This document shows, piece after piece, positions 11,560-23,233 of a stretch of DNA of 64,000 bases (positions are counted from its first letter, which is position 1; every line of letters begins with the position of its first letter). Origin of the DNA: Panicum virgatum (Eukaryota > Streptophyta > Magnoliopsida > Poales > Poaceae); NCBI RefSeq assembly GCF_016808335.1, contig NC_053144.1, forward strand, positions 18,336,403-18,400,402, read 5' to 3'. Made by a program: the position numbers and the translations under genes. The notes beneath the pieces were generated by a model. The model was not told the origin of the DNA, made no database searches, and worked only from the letters and a program-made list of their open reading frames with translations.

Positions 11560-12863
11560 TTACCTTCGGATGTATTCTTCGAAGAGATCACAGAACTTTC
11601 GGTCAAACCAAGGAAAGAAAAGCAGGTCTCAGTCATCTCAGCTGAAGACTGGAGAACACCTATAATGGAGTACCTTCGGGGAAACATTGAACTGGTAAAT
11701 GAGAAAGAGGAGAAAAAAATGTTCCAAAGAGCAAGGGGCTACATAATCTCCGAAGGTGAGCTGTACAAGTCAGGCGTCACCAGCCCATGGCTAAAATGCA
11801 TCTCCATAGCTGAAGGCATTGAGCTCCTCAAGGAAATACACTCCGGGTTCTGTGGATCCCACATTGGCTTCAGACAACTCGTCTCCAAAACCTTCAGGCA
11901 AGGATTTTTCTGGCCCACAGCGCTAAAGGACGCCCAGCACATAGTCAATACATACCAAGCATTCCAAATGATGGGCCCGAAGTCCTCAAAACATTCGGAG
12001 CCAACACAGCTAATACCTCCAACCTGGCCCCTGCAAATATGGGGAATTGACCTGGTTGGACCCCTACCCACTGCTCAAGGGAATTACAAGTACGCAGTAG
12101 TTGCTGTCGAGTACTTCACAAAGTGGATCGAAGCCAAGCTCCTCATCAACATCACATCAAAAACAATTAGAAAATTCTTCTGGCAGAACATCATCTGCAG
12201 GTTCGGGGTCCCACAGGAAATTACCGTCGATAATGGCAAACAGTTTGATTCACAACTCTTCAGAAAGTTTTGTTACAGTGTGGGCACGAAGGCAATCTTT
12301 GCTTCGGTTTACCACCCGCAATCTAATGGGGCCGTCGAAAGAGCCAACGACATCATCTTCGGCAGCATCAAAAAATGCCTGTTTGACCAGAAAAAGGGCA
12401 AATGGGCGGATGAACTGTCGAAGGTCATCTGGTCCCACAACACCTCAGAATCAAGAACTTAAAAACCTCATTCAGGCTACTCTATGGTGCCGAAGCAATG
12501 ACACCAGAAGAACTTAAAAACCGAAGCCTAAGGGTGACTCACCAAGTCGAGGCCATACCATCGAGCGATAAGGATCTTATGGAACTAGATATCCTTCAAG
12601 CTTCGGAAAACCTTGAGAAGTATCAACAAGAAACCACGAAGTGGAGAGACAAAAAGGTCATGAAAAAGAATATCACAGTCGGGGACTGGGTCCTAAAAAG
12701 AAAACCAAATGCCGAAACCTCCGGCAAGCTTAACTCAAAGTGGGATGGGCCTTTCCTAGTGACCAAAAGCAACAGGCCAGGGTCTTACCACCTGTCTGAC
12801 GCCGAAGGAAACGAGCTGCAGCATCCGTGGAATGCTGACAACCTCAAGAAGTACTACATATGA
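11560..12863 (+). pseudogene. Element 1 integrase (frameshifted)
   Basis: Frame-continuous with RT after TAG 11557. The zinc-binding His pair region is GFCGSHIGF, but the two Cys of the HHCC finger are lost (NTYQAFQMM, about 11947-11975). The DDE residues are present: WGIDLVGP (about 12040), TVDNGKQF (about 12225) and NGAVERAN (about 12325). A frameshift and stop at about 12460 cuts the protein; the C-terminal part continues in another frame from 12498 with the chromatin-facing SH3-like region (VGDWVLKRK, WDGPFLV) to the stop at 12861-12863. The protein would insert element cDNA into the genome; this copy is almost certainly inactive. Confidence 0.85.
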
Positions 12864-13172
12864 GCATGTAAAAAGGCCACAACGCAAGACTATAAGCGAT
12901 TGCGAACCTTCATAGCTGTTTTCATTTCTTTTTACATTGTAAAGGGCCGTACTCTTTTCCTCACAGGGGGAAACTCCATACAGGAGGTGAGGTTTTTAAC
13001 GAGGCGGACCCGTTGTAAGCTAATTCAATACAATGAATTTCCCCCAATAAAAGTATCCCCTTCGCCTAAGCAGCCCAAATGTCAAGCTTCGGCAAGTATC
13101 TACATGCTCCTCAAAACAGTAAGTTAGCAAAGTATGTAGAATCCACAAACTTTGCATACTTATCTAACCAAA
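12864..13172 (+). other. Element 1 post-pol spacer
   Basis: Noncoding sequence between the integrase stop and the 83-bp repeats. It includes CACAGGGGGAAACTCC (12964-12979), purine-rich like a polypurine tract. No gene is seen. Confidence 0.4.
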
Positions 13173-13680
13173 CGCCAAGGGGCTTCGACCTATCAAAAGG
13201 TTCGAACCAAACAACCTTCGGCACCCAAAGGCACAATAAGTGCTTGCTAAATAAACGCCAAGGGGCTTCGACCTATCAAAAGGTCCAAACCAAAAAACCT
13301 TCGGCACCCAAAGACACAATAAGTGCTTGCTAAATAAACGCCAAGGGGCTTTGACCTATCAAAATGTCCGAACCAAAAAACCTTCGGCACCCAAAGGCAC
13401 AATAAGTGCTTGCTAACCAAACGCCAAGGGACTTCGACCTTTCAAAAGGTCCGAACCAAAAAACCTTCGGCACCAAAAGGCACAACAAGTGCAAACCAAA
13501 TGCCAAGGGGCTTCGACCTTTCAAAAGGTCCGAACCAAAAAACTTTCGGCACAAAAGGTACAAGAAGTCCAAGACCAAGGGGCTCCGGCCTTTTTCAAAA
13601 GGCACGAATCAAAACCTTCGGCACAAAAACACAATAACTGCCAAACAAATAAAAAACCTTCGGCTCTAAACGAAGGAAAA
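13173..13680 (+). repeat. 83-bp tandem repeat array in element 1
   Basis: The phase word CGCCAAGGG(G/A) starts at 13173, 13256, 13339 and 13422, exact 83-bp steps. It recurs at 13501 and in decayed form at about 13574. Each unit has CTTCGACCT, CAAAAGGTC and ACCTTCGGCAC, so the array is dense in the element's own CCTTCG word. It has no coding capacity and no CRISPR-like spacer variety. Post-pol satellites of this type are known in Tat-lineage elements. Confidence 0.92.
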
Positions 13681-13759
13681 AGTGCACCAAGCGCCAAGGA
13701 ACCTCAATTTTCTGAAGACGCGAATCAAAGATACCCTCGGAAGAATAGAAAGATGGAAG

Positions 13760-14380
13760 CCAGAAAAGGGGGAGACATTTTTCTATCCGAACCCTCGGCA
13801 TCCATCATTCGACCACACCGAAGCAAATACAAAGAAGAAAACAACCCCTCGAGACAACAGCCAAGGGGGAGACTTTTTTTCCAAAACACAAAATTTGCGC
13901 ACGTTGCCTTGTCAGTGAACAAACTACCTCTCGAAGGCCTACAGAAAGAAGGGAACCTTTCTCTCCCGAACTGCCACCAACACCGGTAACCCTCAAGCAA
14001 CGAGCCGTTAGGAAGGGGGGGGAGACGTTTTTCTCCAAAAAACACAACCCTAACACTCGTTACTTTCGATGGCAACAACTCACTACCCGAAGGATACAGC
14101 CAACACCCAACATAAGGTGGAGACGTTTTTCTTAAGCCCGACAAATCTTCATGCGAAGGTACTTACCCTTGCCAAAAGCAACTAGAAAGCGGAAGATGCT
14201 TTTCTAAAGCATTCAAACACATAACACCCGAAGCACCCTAAAAGGCTTCGGACGAAGAGTTTCGACGAGCCATGTGCGAGAAATGGGGGAGACGTTTTTT
14301 CCCAACATTTTCATCGCACACTGCTCATCGAGACCCAACTCTACTCACGAACCCGAAGGATACGGGAGATGTTTTTCCTT
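13760..14380 (+). repeat. Cluster of polypurine-tract-like motifs in element 1
   Basis: The motif GGGGGAGACRTTTTTC (with variants) occurs at 13768, 13865, 14015, 14117, 14285 and, weaker, 14361. The same motif occurs once more at 33266-33280, beyond the antisense gene and near the 3' LTR. A purine run next to a T-run is the form of plus-strand primer sites in plant LTR elements. Function is inferred. Confidence 0.7.
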
Positions 14381-14388
14381 CGCGCACA

Positions 14389-14515
14389 ACAAAGCATCTC
14401 GAAGGATGTACATAACAAAGCATCTCGAAGGATGCACACAACAAAATATCTCGAAGGATGCGAACAAAACCACCTCGAAGGATGCACTTCGTAGAACATC
14501 GCGAAGGTCAAATTA
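14389..14515 (+). repeat. Short tandem repeat of about 26 bp in element 1
   Basis: The core CATCTCGAAGGATG recurs with changes five times (from about 14394, 14420, 14446, 14471 and 14497), separated by ACAACAAAG-like linkers. The last copy reads ACATCGCGAAGG. Confidence 0.75.
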
Positions 14516-14708
14516 AGTCACCAAAACAAACATGATTAAAAGATTTACGACCGGACCAGCATAAGTATTCTGCCACGCTGCATCTGGGACGAGCAAGGTT
14601 GAAAGCCTCCCAGCTCATCAATACCACAGCGCTGTTCACATCCTGCAGCATGGGAATATTTACAAACAAAATCTAAAGTCCCCAAAACAAATCCCTACAA
14701 GCTAATCT

Positions 14709-16208
14709 TTAGACCCGAGCCCTCGGTGATCCGCTGGCATTGCGTCCCGAAGGAGACCTCCTAGCCCTGGGTGCCCGGTCTCCTTCCGAAGGTTCATCAG
14801 GAACCATCTCCTGTGCAAACAAGAAAACTTTGTCAGAAGCAAGCAAAAAAAGAGAGAGGGAGGTCACACGGAAAAAACCCCACCTCAGTAGTTGCGACTG
14901 CAAGAGTTCGAACGGCATCCTTGCCCGAAGGCTCCCAGAACCTCTCGAAATATGCAACTTTCACATCCTGGATCCTGGCCACTTCCTCAGATAAACCTTC
15001 GTAGGGGACATACCGGAACCCCTCCTGCAGCTTGGCGAGGTCAATCGCACCAGCGCGAAGGAGGTTGCCAACAAGCCCCTCGAAAGGAGACGGAAGCCGC
15101 GTTGTCATTTGCAACACTCATCACCTCTCCGAGTCCTTCAAATTCAGACACCATCCAATCCAACAGCTGAAAGATTACTTGAGAACCTTCGGCCGGTTCA
15201 GGCAAGGGCAAAGGCTCCGCTCCAAGCGCAGCAAGAGCCCTCTTGTACTCCTGGTACACCCCTTCAGCCCGACCAGTGACCTCCGTAAAGACCTGCTCGA
15301 GCTCATCCATCTTGGAATGAACCGCCTCCAGCTCCGTGATCTTCCCCTTAAGAGCGGCTTTTTCGTTCGCGTCCTCCTCCACCGTCTTCCGAAGGCTTTC
15401 TAGCACCTTCTCGTTGTCCTTCGCCGTCGTCTCCAACTTAACACACCTCTCTTTCAATTGCTTGTTCTTGTCCTTCAGAGCAAGAACCTCCGCTTCAGCC
15501 TGCCGCAGTTTGTCCGCTTCGGTGGCGCTCTTGACCTGAAGGTCCGCATTCGCCTTGGCCTTCTGCATCAAAATACAGCTGGCATGGGCAATCTTCTTGC
15601 TCAAGTCAGCAATGATGAAGGCAGCGTCGGAGGTGGATGTTTCTGCCACGGCTGCATTAAACTCTGAATCAAACACAAAATCACCTTCGGGGACACCAAA
15701 AAGTGAACAAAAGCTAAACGCAATCAGGCTCCGCCTTACCCTTTTCTGGGGGAGAATCCCGGTCGTGCCAGGCCCGTGCATCACAGCCAAAAGCTGCTTC
15801 ACTGACGCAGACATAGCTGCGAAGGAAATAAAAAGAGGGATCCTCTGTCACAAACAAACCAAGGGCTCAAAAAAAATCAAGGAAACGAAGCTTACCGGTT
15901 TCGTCAAAGTTCAACCCCTCCAACATCTCCACCTCCTTATCCGAATGTAGAACCGAGGACCCACTTGGGAAATCCCCACCCTGAGAGAGAGCAGCGTCTC
16001 ACCAACCAAAACCTTCCCCTCCTCGACACCCGCTGCAAGGGTAGGTGTGGCGACCGCCGTCATCGGCGCCGGAGCCTTCGGAGCACCGGCCGTAGGCCCG
16101 GTGGGCCTCAGCTCAGGCGGCTTCGGAATGTCCGAAGGCTTGGCGCCAGTCTTAACAAGACTCTGAATCCTCCGGCATTTCATCATACCTTCGGGCGAAC
16201 AATAAAGG
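14709..16208 (-). pseudogene. Element 1 antisense gene, 3' part (coiled-coil half)
   Basis: Minus-strand gene downstream of pol, interrupted at 16208 by element 2. From right to left: a Pro-rich segment (PSDIPKPPELRPTG, about 16120), a frameshift near 15980, then an exon with MSASVKQLLA (15814), an intron after LPQKR, and a long charged coiled coil (about 15650-15230, e.g. KLRQAEAEVLALKDKNKQLK). A frameshift near 15090 leads to the C-terminal block LQEGFRYVPYEGLSEEVARI (15117-14880). A last intron (donor after ATTE) precedes the final exon, from about 14822 to TAA 14709-14711. Its 5' half is at 31356-32775. Such antisense ORFs are typical of Grande/Retand-like elements; their function is unknown. 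Confidence 0.75.
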
Positions 16209-17420
16209 TGTTGTCGGTCAAAACCCACCGGCGAGTAGCGACAGGCAACACGAAGAGCCGGGAGGTCGTCGGGGCGCTGGCAGGCACTGCTCCCTCGGTC
16301 AACGGCCCGCAATCTGGCACACACCTTTGCTTCCAGAGATGCAGGGCGTGCCACCTGATCTATACCCGATCAGGAGGATGCGAACGTGCCTTTGACGATT
16401 TGCCTACAAGCACAGACATGTGTAAACATTAGTCCGAGCCGTGGTCGGCTCCCCGGGACGACTCTTGCATCGGCTTTAAAGAGCCGATCGAGTCCCGGTG
16501 TCAGATTGGATCTGCATATCCAGATGGTAATGGATAAAGCAAATAACTACAAAAACTTGCTTCAATTAAATCTAGCTAATCTAATCCACGACGGTAAAAG
16601 CTTCACTGCTAGATCGGAACATCATACACGTAGTTAGGCCTAACGAGCGTAAAAGATAACCGAACCTTGACCAGAAAAGAGGCCTAAGAACAAGCGAAAG
16701 CCGATTCCCGGATCAATCCCTATGAAGATCAAGGCAAAGCATCTAATACATCGCCGGATCGTCCAACTCGTTTGCAAGGCCTAACCTAGCAGATATTAAG
16801 CCGATTCTTAAGTATAAGAACAAACCATAACAGATTAGATCTACTAGATAAAAAAGAAGCAGGGTGTTATCTCTACGCGACTAATTCCTATGCAACGAGA
16901 ATTAGTATAAGATTAAAACATGATCACACAGAGATAATATGATATTTGTAGATGATAAACAACAAAAGCACGATAGATCTACTAAAAATCATGCTACGAA
17001 GATCAGGATAACTAGCACTACTCGCCATAAAAAACACTTCAGTACGAGTAATACCAAGGTAAAAGCAAGAACAATGCTGCCCTGATCGCAATCAGGGCAG
17101 CATGGCGCTTACTTTGATGAAACCCTAGAATTAGGGGTGGCGGTGCGCCGAGAGTTGTTGTTTGCGAAACGTGATGACGTTCTCCTTTGACAAATGTCAT
17201 AGAGTACATATTTATAGTCCGGAGACTTGGACAACAATCTAAACTAATATGTCCATATCGGACTCTATCTCTAACTCAAACTGAACTAAATCTAAAGATA
17301 CATGGCCCACATGGCCCAAACGCTCACGCAGGAGCCGATTCGTAAGCCTCCTTTAATTTCTTCATTAAGCCCAACTCACTCGCGGCCCATTAATTAACCT
17401 GTTAATTTATGGCGATAACA
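16209..17420 (-). repeat. Element 2 3' LTR (left copy, 1212 bp)
   Basis: Left edge TGTTGTCGG, right edge GCGATAACA. Minus-strand TATA box TATAAATAT at 17216-17208. Its transcription direction points into the 3' half of element 1's antisense gene. An ORF (16354-15911) begins in this LTR and reads into that gene. Confidence 0.93.
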
Positions 17421-17676
17421 CATGCACCCCTGGTTTTGGCAATGATAATTCCAAAACCACTTCGTCGCTTCATCTTCCCGTTGATGCTCATTAAAACGCA
17501 CTATAACCACCACGGAAGATGCAACGTCTCTACAACTGGCTCCTCGTGGAATGTGAAAGTGCCGATTTATCTTCTATTTTTTTCTTATTTAATCTCACCC
17601 TGAACCGACTCCTTTTGCCACAAATTCATCTTCCTCCCTCAGCCAACAGCGCAGAAAACCCCAACTTCCTGTAGCC

Positions 17677-18228
17677 ATGGCGATCTCCTCCTCCTCTGGC
17701 TCCAACTCAATCGGCTCTCCTCTCTCCCCCTCTTCCTCGAGTTCCTCTGCCTCTTCCCTCGACCCCATCTCCGAGAGCCGGGAACTGACGCCGGAGTTTG
17801 ATCCGACGGCGGCGCACGAGGCACTCGCTCCTCTGCATTGGGACGCAGAGGAGTTCGACTTCGAAGTCGTCTCCGAAGACGACGAACCCAAGACCGACGA
17901 CGAAGACCTCCGGCTCCTGTTCCAGGAAGAGCCGGAGGAGAACAGTGACGATTGCTTCTCTTGGGATGGAGCCGACTCCTCCTCGGAAGAAGAAATCGAC
18001 TCCTCCTCTGTTGAGGAGGACCCGATGGCTGAAAGGGCCTTCCGGTTCCTTGGCTGCTCCGAGGAGGAAAGCAAGGAAAATAGTGGTGGCGGCGGCGGCG
18101 GTTGGAGCGGCGACGACGAAGCCAGCAACGGCAGCAGCGCCGACGAGAGCAGCGGCAGCGATGACGGCGGCGACGACAGCAGCGGCGGAGACGTGCCGGC
18201 ACGAAGCCCCAAGCGCCATAGGCATTAG
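17677..18228 (+). CDS. Acidic Ser/Glu-rich antisense ORF of element 2
   Basis: A 183-codon ORF from ATG 17677 (MAISSSSGSN) to TAG 18226-18228, on the strand opposite to pol and next to the 3' LTR. It has poly-Ser at the N-terminus, then runs rich in Asp, Glu and Ser (EDDEPKTDDEDL; SSSEEEIDSSSVEED), a Gly-rich stretch, and a short basic end (SPKRHRH). No domain is recognised. It is intact, unlike most of the element. An AATAAA at about 18343-18348 lies 115 bases downstream and before the PMD gene, suggesting a separate transcript. The mirror-strand frames are low-complexity shadows. Function unknown. Confidence 0.6.
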   Translation: MAISSSSGSNSIGSPLSPSSSSSSASSLDPISESRELTPEFDPTAAHEALAPLHWDAEEFDFEVVSEDDEPKTDDEDLRLLFQEEPEENSDDCFSWDGADSSSEEEIDSSSVEEDPMAERAFRFLGCSEEESKENSGGGGGGWSGDDEASNGSSADESSGSDDGGDDSSGGDVPARSPKRHRH

Positions 18229-18628
18229 GCACCTACGGGTGGTAGGAAGTACTGTAGGAGTAATACTGTAGCATAGATTGAGCCGAAGATTCGTTCCTTT
18301 GTCAAATCGGCTCTTTCCCTTGTAACGAATTTACCTTAAATGAATAAAGTCCCTCATCTCTTAGTTTCTTGCTCGGACAACTCTCCAAAAGCCGATGGCA
18401 CCACATCGAGCTTTACCAATAACCAAGAGCCGATGGAATTCAAATTTGGAAGCAACCAGTATAAGAACAGAACATCACCTCCACTTTGAACCCAACTCGA
18501 AATAGATATTCCAAATCCGAGCGCAATTCGAGAATCCCGCTTCATAAGTTTGAATGAAAACTCACAGCATCCAAAACTTAAACCAGAGCCCATAAAACAA
18601 CCAAACCCTAAGTTAGTAGATCTGAACC

Positions 18629-21600
18629 ATGGCGGACTCTGAAGCTCAAACAGCGAGATCTCCAAACGTCGATACAGCAATCTTCGGCCTGAAGGTAATA
18701 TTCAGCCCATCCCTTCAAATTTTTTCAGCTCATCAATCCTCCGAATAAATTAAGCTCTGAAATATGACACCATATACAAATTTCTGAATTTTTGAAACTC
18801 CAGGCTTCAGACATCCTTTTGCCGCATCCTTCCAATCTCAACTCCTTTTGTCTTGGTCCACGAGCTTATGAAAATCCCACGGATCTGATCTCCTGTGAAG
18901 CGAATAGAATCCCTTTCATGAGCCAAGACATCAATTTAAATTCCTGGGCCGACTGCTTAAGAGCCTGGCCCAATCCACCTGAAAGCTGGATTACATGGTA
19001 TAACAGAGTAGCAAAAACCTATATGCCCTTGTGGCAAGAACTGAACATAGCTGATGCACTCTGTCTATCATTACCCCCCTAGATAAAGATGAAAACCTTC
19101 TGAAGACCATCGGCTATTTCTGGTCCGACGCTCTGAACTGTTTCCTCTTTGGTCATGGACCCATGACCCCTACTCTGTTAGATGTTACCATGATTACTGG
19201 CCTAGACATTAGGTCCCCTGATCCTGCAGCTCATAGAATGGTAGAAGTCCCCTTCAAACTTTCATCTAAAACAGACTACACAAACTGGAGCACTTACATG
19301 AACCAGCACATGAAAATGAAAGGTCCAGTAGGTAAAAAGGAACACACAGCCTTTCTAAATCTTTGGTTAGAATATTTCATCTTCTGTGGTACTTCCTTAG
19401 CCCCAACCAAGAATTATCTTCCTTTGGCTTACCATCTGGCCCATGGTAACCGCACCAACCTAGGCAAGCTTTTCCTCGGAGAAACATACAGATGTCTCCA
19501 TTTGATGACAACTAGCTTACTCAGCCAAAGAAAACTCAGAACTGGAGGCCCTTGGTGGTTCATTCAGTTATGGGCACAACTCTACTTCCAGCACCAGGTT
19601 CCAAACTTTCAAAGCCTAGCCAAGAATTCCTTCCCTGATGAGAATGGCAAGCCAATTAGATGCACCAGCTATGGCCAAGTCCTATTCAGCCTCACTGGCA
19701 GTAAATTGAACTCAACAGATGCAGTAAAATGGTTTAGAGTTTTCTACAAAGGCCTAGAGAATCCCCTCTACTTTCTATTCATTGAATCTGAAGCCTTTGA
19801 GAACCCAACTACCTTCAGGCTGGATAGCTTTGCCGATGACAACAACACTCGGCATCTATATTCTCTAATGATCTGACCTGACTTCCTTCCTGTCGGCATA
19901 AGCACTTCCAACAGAATCATCAAACCAGGTTATGAAACCTATCAACCAGTCATAGCGGCTCGGCAATTCGGCCTAGGACAAGTCTCTCCCCACTTCCATA
20001 TTCACCACTTGCTAGAGAGTAGAGCCGATCTATCTGACGGTCTTACCAGTTCAAGATGCTACAACATGTTATGACAATCTCCATATTCCAATACCAGCCG
20101 ATCTATCCTTTACTCCATCGTCAATCGGCTTTAACACATGGTGGGGAATGTGGAAAACTCATGTATTCAGAAGAGCTTTAGGCCCTCTACTGCAACAAAT
20201 TGATCCTAAATATACAATCCCCGAGGTAGAGGTACTGGATCCATGCACCTATTCTTTCTAAGCCTTCTATTACTTTACTTGGCTAACCTTGCTCACCTTG
20301 TTTACAGCAACAAGATGATCAAGAACCCATGACCAGTAACGGGGAGCCATTCCACTTTCTCCCAACTGCCCCTGATGTTCTTTTTTGCAAGAGATCACCG
20401 CCAATGAAGAAAGTGATAATGACTGTTCAGCCAGACTCACCCCAGTCGGCCTCTAAGCGGAGACAAATCTTTGGAAGTGCTGCCCCCCCGAGTCCCAACT
20501 AAGAAAAGGAAGACCTTCACACGACGAATCATCAAGAAGACAGCACAGCCTCCCTCAGATCGATCAGAATCCAATACCAACCAGGTAATTTACTCTCCGA
20601 AACTTTTTCTGAAAAAATCCTTTCTTATGCACATGTACTCTGGTTGATTGTAATCTTTCCTCCAGGACACAGCTGAAGACATCCTTAGCACTGGAAGCCC
20701 ATCACAACAGAGAACCGCCGCTCATGAAGTCGATACTGGAACAACTGAAGTCTAAGAACAGCGAGAACCACCCATCATCCCAGCAGAAATTCACAGTGAA
20801 AAAATTGCAACAGCCGATGTCGCTGTTGTTGCCCCAACTGAGCCGATCACACTCGGACCGACCATCGCTTCTTCCTCACAACAGGTAACACCGCATGAGC
20901 CGATTCTAAATCAGTCGATAACTCTGTTGATATACCTTGCTCCCAAAACTAACTCTGATATCTCCACAGGGCTTCAATATTTCAGATTTGCTCTCTTTTG
21001 ACCCCGCATCAATGGGTCTGATCGCCCCTGAAGCGAAGGTACCACCACCACAACAGCCGATTGACCTCGCGGATCAGCTTCAACACATCAAAAATCTGCT
21101 ATCTGCTCCAATCAGTACCCTGGTCGATGACTCCAGCGAGATACAAAAAGTCCTCGAGCAGATAGAATCCCAAATCCCAGAGTCACTTCGAGTCAAGCTC
21201 TGGCCAGCCGGCCATCTTCCCTTCTTTCGGGCAGAGGTGAAAGCAGCGCAACAGAGGATAGAACTAAGGCATTCTCAAATCCCTCTGAAAGCCGACATCG
21301 CCGAAAAGTGCAAGATGCTAAAATAGAAGAAGGCAACTCTGGATGCCAAAGCCGATATCTCAGCAAGTTGTTGACGTTCACTAACGCCCCCGATTTGTAT
21401 ACCGCAAGCGCACGGTTCGTGGTAGCTTTTCCCTTAGAGTATTCCCCCAAGGTTTATCAATCCGTGGATCGACAATGAACTTACTAGGGTTTTCCATCTA
21501 ATCTAACGGATCTATCCTAACATGAAGCATTAATTGCATATAAAAGGTGAACCTTTGATAGATATGAGTGATGTACGAAGGTTGATCTCATCCATGAACA

Positions 21601-23114
21601 TCGGTAAGGATAAAGCATGACCGAAGGCATGACTAAACCTATCACACGCATTCTAGTTGTAGTTCTAGCTAAACGATTAAGATCAACATGCATCTCATCC
21701 AAAGCCTCTTTAAATCAAAACCTCCAATCCGATCCCTCGATACCCAACCTACTTAGTGGCAACGGCCTGTCACGACGCCACCCCTTTCAACGGGATACCC
21801 TGAAGCAAGTCGAACCCCTTTGGGTAGATCCGGTATGAACTCCTAGCCACCATAGCTACAAGAACACCCCATGCAATCTATCTCGAGAATAGATCTAGGA
21901 ATAAGCGCACCCAAAGCAAGAACGAAATCGAAAGAGGAGAGACATGATCGCTAAATAGATCGGATGACATGAAGACATTACTCACATAATAGATTCGTTT
22001 GGATTGCCACCACCGCGTATACACCATTGACGACTCCAACTAGCTCATGAACTCCACCATGACACAACCACGCAGGGAGGCCATGGCGGCTAGGGATGGC
22101 CTAAGCCATCTCCTAGACAACTTCGAAGACTTGTGGCAGCCGTCGTCTCCCTCCGGTCTTGGCCCTAGGTTTTCGTCGAGTTCTGGTTGGATGGATGCTT
22201 CGAGTTGAATAAGGTGCGAGCTATTTATAAGCCGAGGAAGCCACCGGTCGAAGGGGAAGGCAAACCGCCTCAGAAAAGGGTTGGGCCGGCCGGCCCCATG
22301 GGCCTAGGCCGGCCGGCCTACCCCTTTTCGGGCTCGCCTCGGTCTCATCTTTGGCGTGTAGACTCCTCGCATCTTCTAGAGTTTCTGTCCTTCACGATTG
22401 CACCTCTTTGGACATTGTTATCTTGGAGATATCTTCGAGGAAAGGATAGGATAGGGAATCCTTCCTTAAATCTTCATTTGCTTTGCTTAATCCCGAAGTA
22501 TCTTGATCTCATCTTCGTGGGCTCGGTCCTTTGGGCTCTCTTGGAGGATGGATGTGCATGAATGTGCTTCGAATCAACATGGGCTTTGGTCCTTCCTTTG
22601 GGCTTTGGCCTTCGTCTTTCTCCGTGTTAGCGCTCGATCACGGGCCTCGTCATTTCATGCTCCAAAATAGGCCAAAAACCTGCAAAAACGAAGTTCCTCC
22701 AAAATATATGTGCATATGTGAAAATGACCAATAATTAGGCCGGGGTTAAGATGGTTAGTGATTTTGATATTGAATTCATGCCATTATCAAGAATAAACAA
22801 GGGATAAAATGGGTACTTAAGGAGCGCCAACACAAGTACAAGGCGACTCAGCCTCCTAGAGAAAGAACTGGCAGAACTCGAAGAAAAAGTCCGCACCACA
22901 CAGAGACTGATCCAAGAGGAGAAAGCCTCGATCGCAAACTCCAAGCAAGAAGCCCAAGAAATATCCGAGCAAATACGGGCAGAGTTTGCAGAAATCAACA
23001 CCTTGAGTCAACAGATAGTAACAGGCAATGACAAAGACGACGAAGCAGTCATTGCAAGAGCCGACGCCATACGCGCAGAAGCCATCCATGCCATAGAAGG
23101 ATTCCTGAACTAGT
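18629..23114 (+). pseudogene. Element 2 antisense gene with plant mobile domain (aminotransferase-like)
   Basis: Starts at ATG 18629 (MADSEAQTARS). Exon 1 is 18629-18694, followed by intron 18695-18803 (GT-AG, phase 0). Exon 2 holds the PMD fold region: NSWADCLRAWPNPPESWITW, then, after a one-base loss in a C-run near 19077, TPTLLDVTMITGLDI and WLEYFIFCGTSLAPTKNYLP. TGA at 19874-19876 and a frameshift near 20070 interrupt it; the same domain continues with FNTWWGMWKTHVFRRALGPL. Further introns are seen at 20584-20667 and 20885-20969. TAG 21324-21326 lies before a solo LTR (21369-22832). The coiled-coil tail resumes after it and ends at TAG near 23112. PMD proteins (MAIN/MAIL1 class) occur in plant genes and in transposons. 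Confidence 0.78.
21369..22832 (-). mobile_element. Solo LTR (1464 bp) inside the element 2 antisense gene
   Basis: Flanked by a perfect TSD CAAGT (21364-21368 and 22833-22837). Ends TGTTGACG and GCGCCAACA, canonical TG..CA. A minus-strand TATA box (TATAAATAG within 22230-22221) gives the orientation. It has no internal genes, so it is a solo LTR left by recombination between two LTRs. It splits the C-terminal coding part of the PMD gene. The family was not identified; an Athila-type origin is possible but unproven. Confidence 0.85.
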
Positions 23115-23233
23115 AGAATAATTCAGAAAACATTTAATGTTGCATGTTAAACTGAAACTCGTATCTATTAAAAACATCTTAAGTCGATGGTTACACATCA
23201 GCTGCCTTGCTTCTCATATAATTTTTACTTGCT

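Noticed and set aside
13173..13680. Possible CRISPR-like array
   Set aside because: Whole 83-bp units repeat without unique spacers, in a plant retrotransposon; it is an ordinary tandem repeat.
17595..18232. Two minus-strand ORFs rich in Ser/Pro/Leu or Arg
   Set aside because: Mirror of the acidic plus-strand ORF; codon bias of the acidic frame produces them.
21369..22832. DNA transposon reading of the 1464-bp insert (ends partly inverted: TGTTGACG and GCGCCAACA)
   Set aside because: 5-bp TSD, TG..CA ends and an internal TATA box fit a solo LTR better, and the inversion covers only a few bases.
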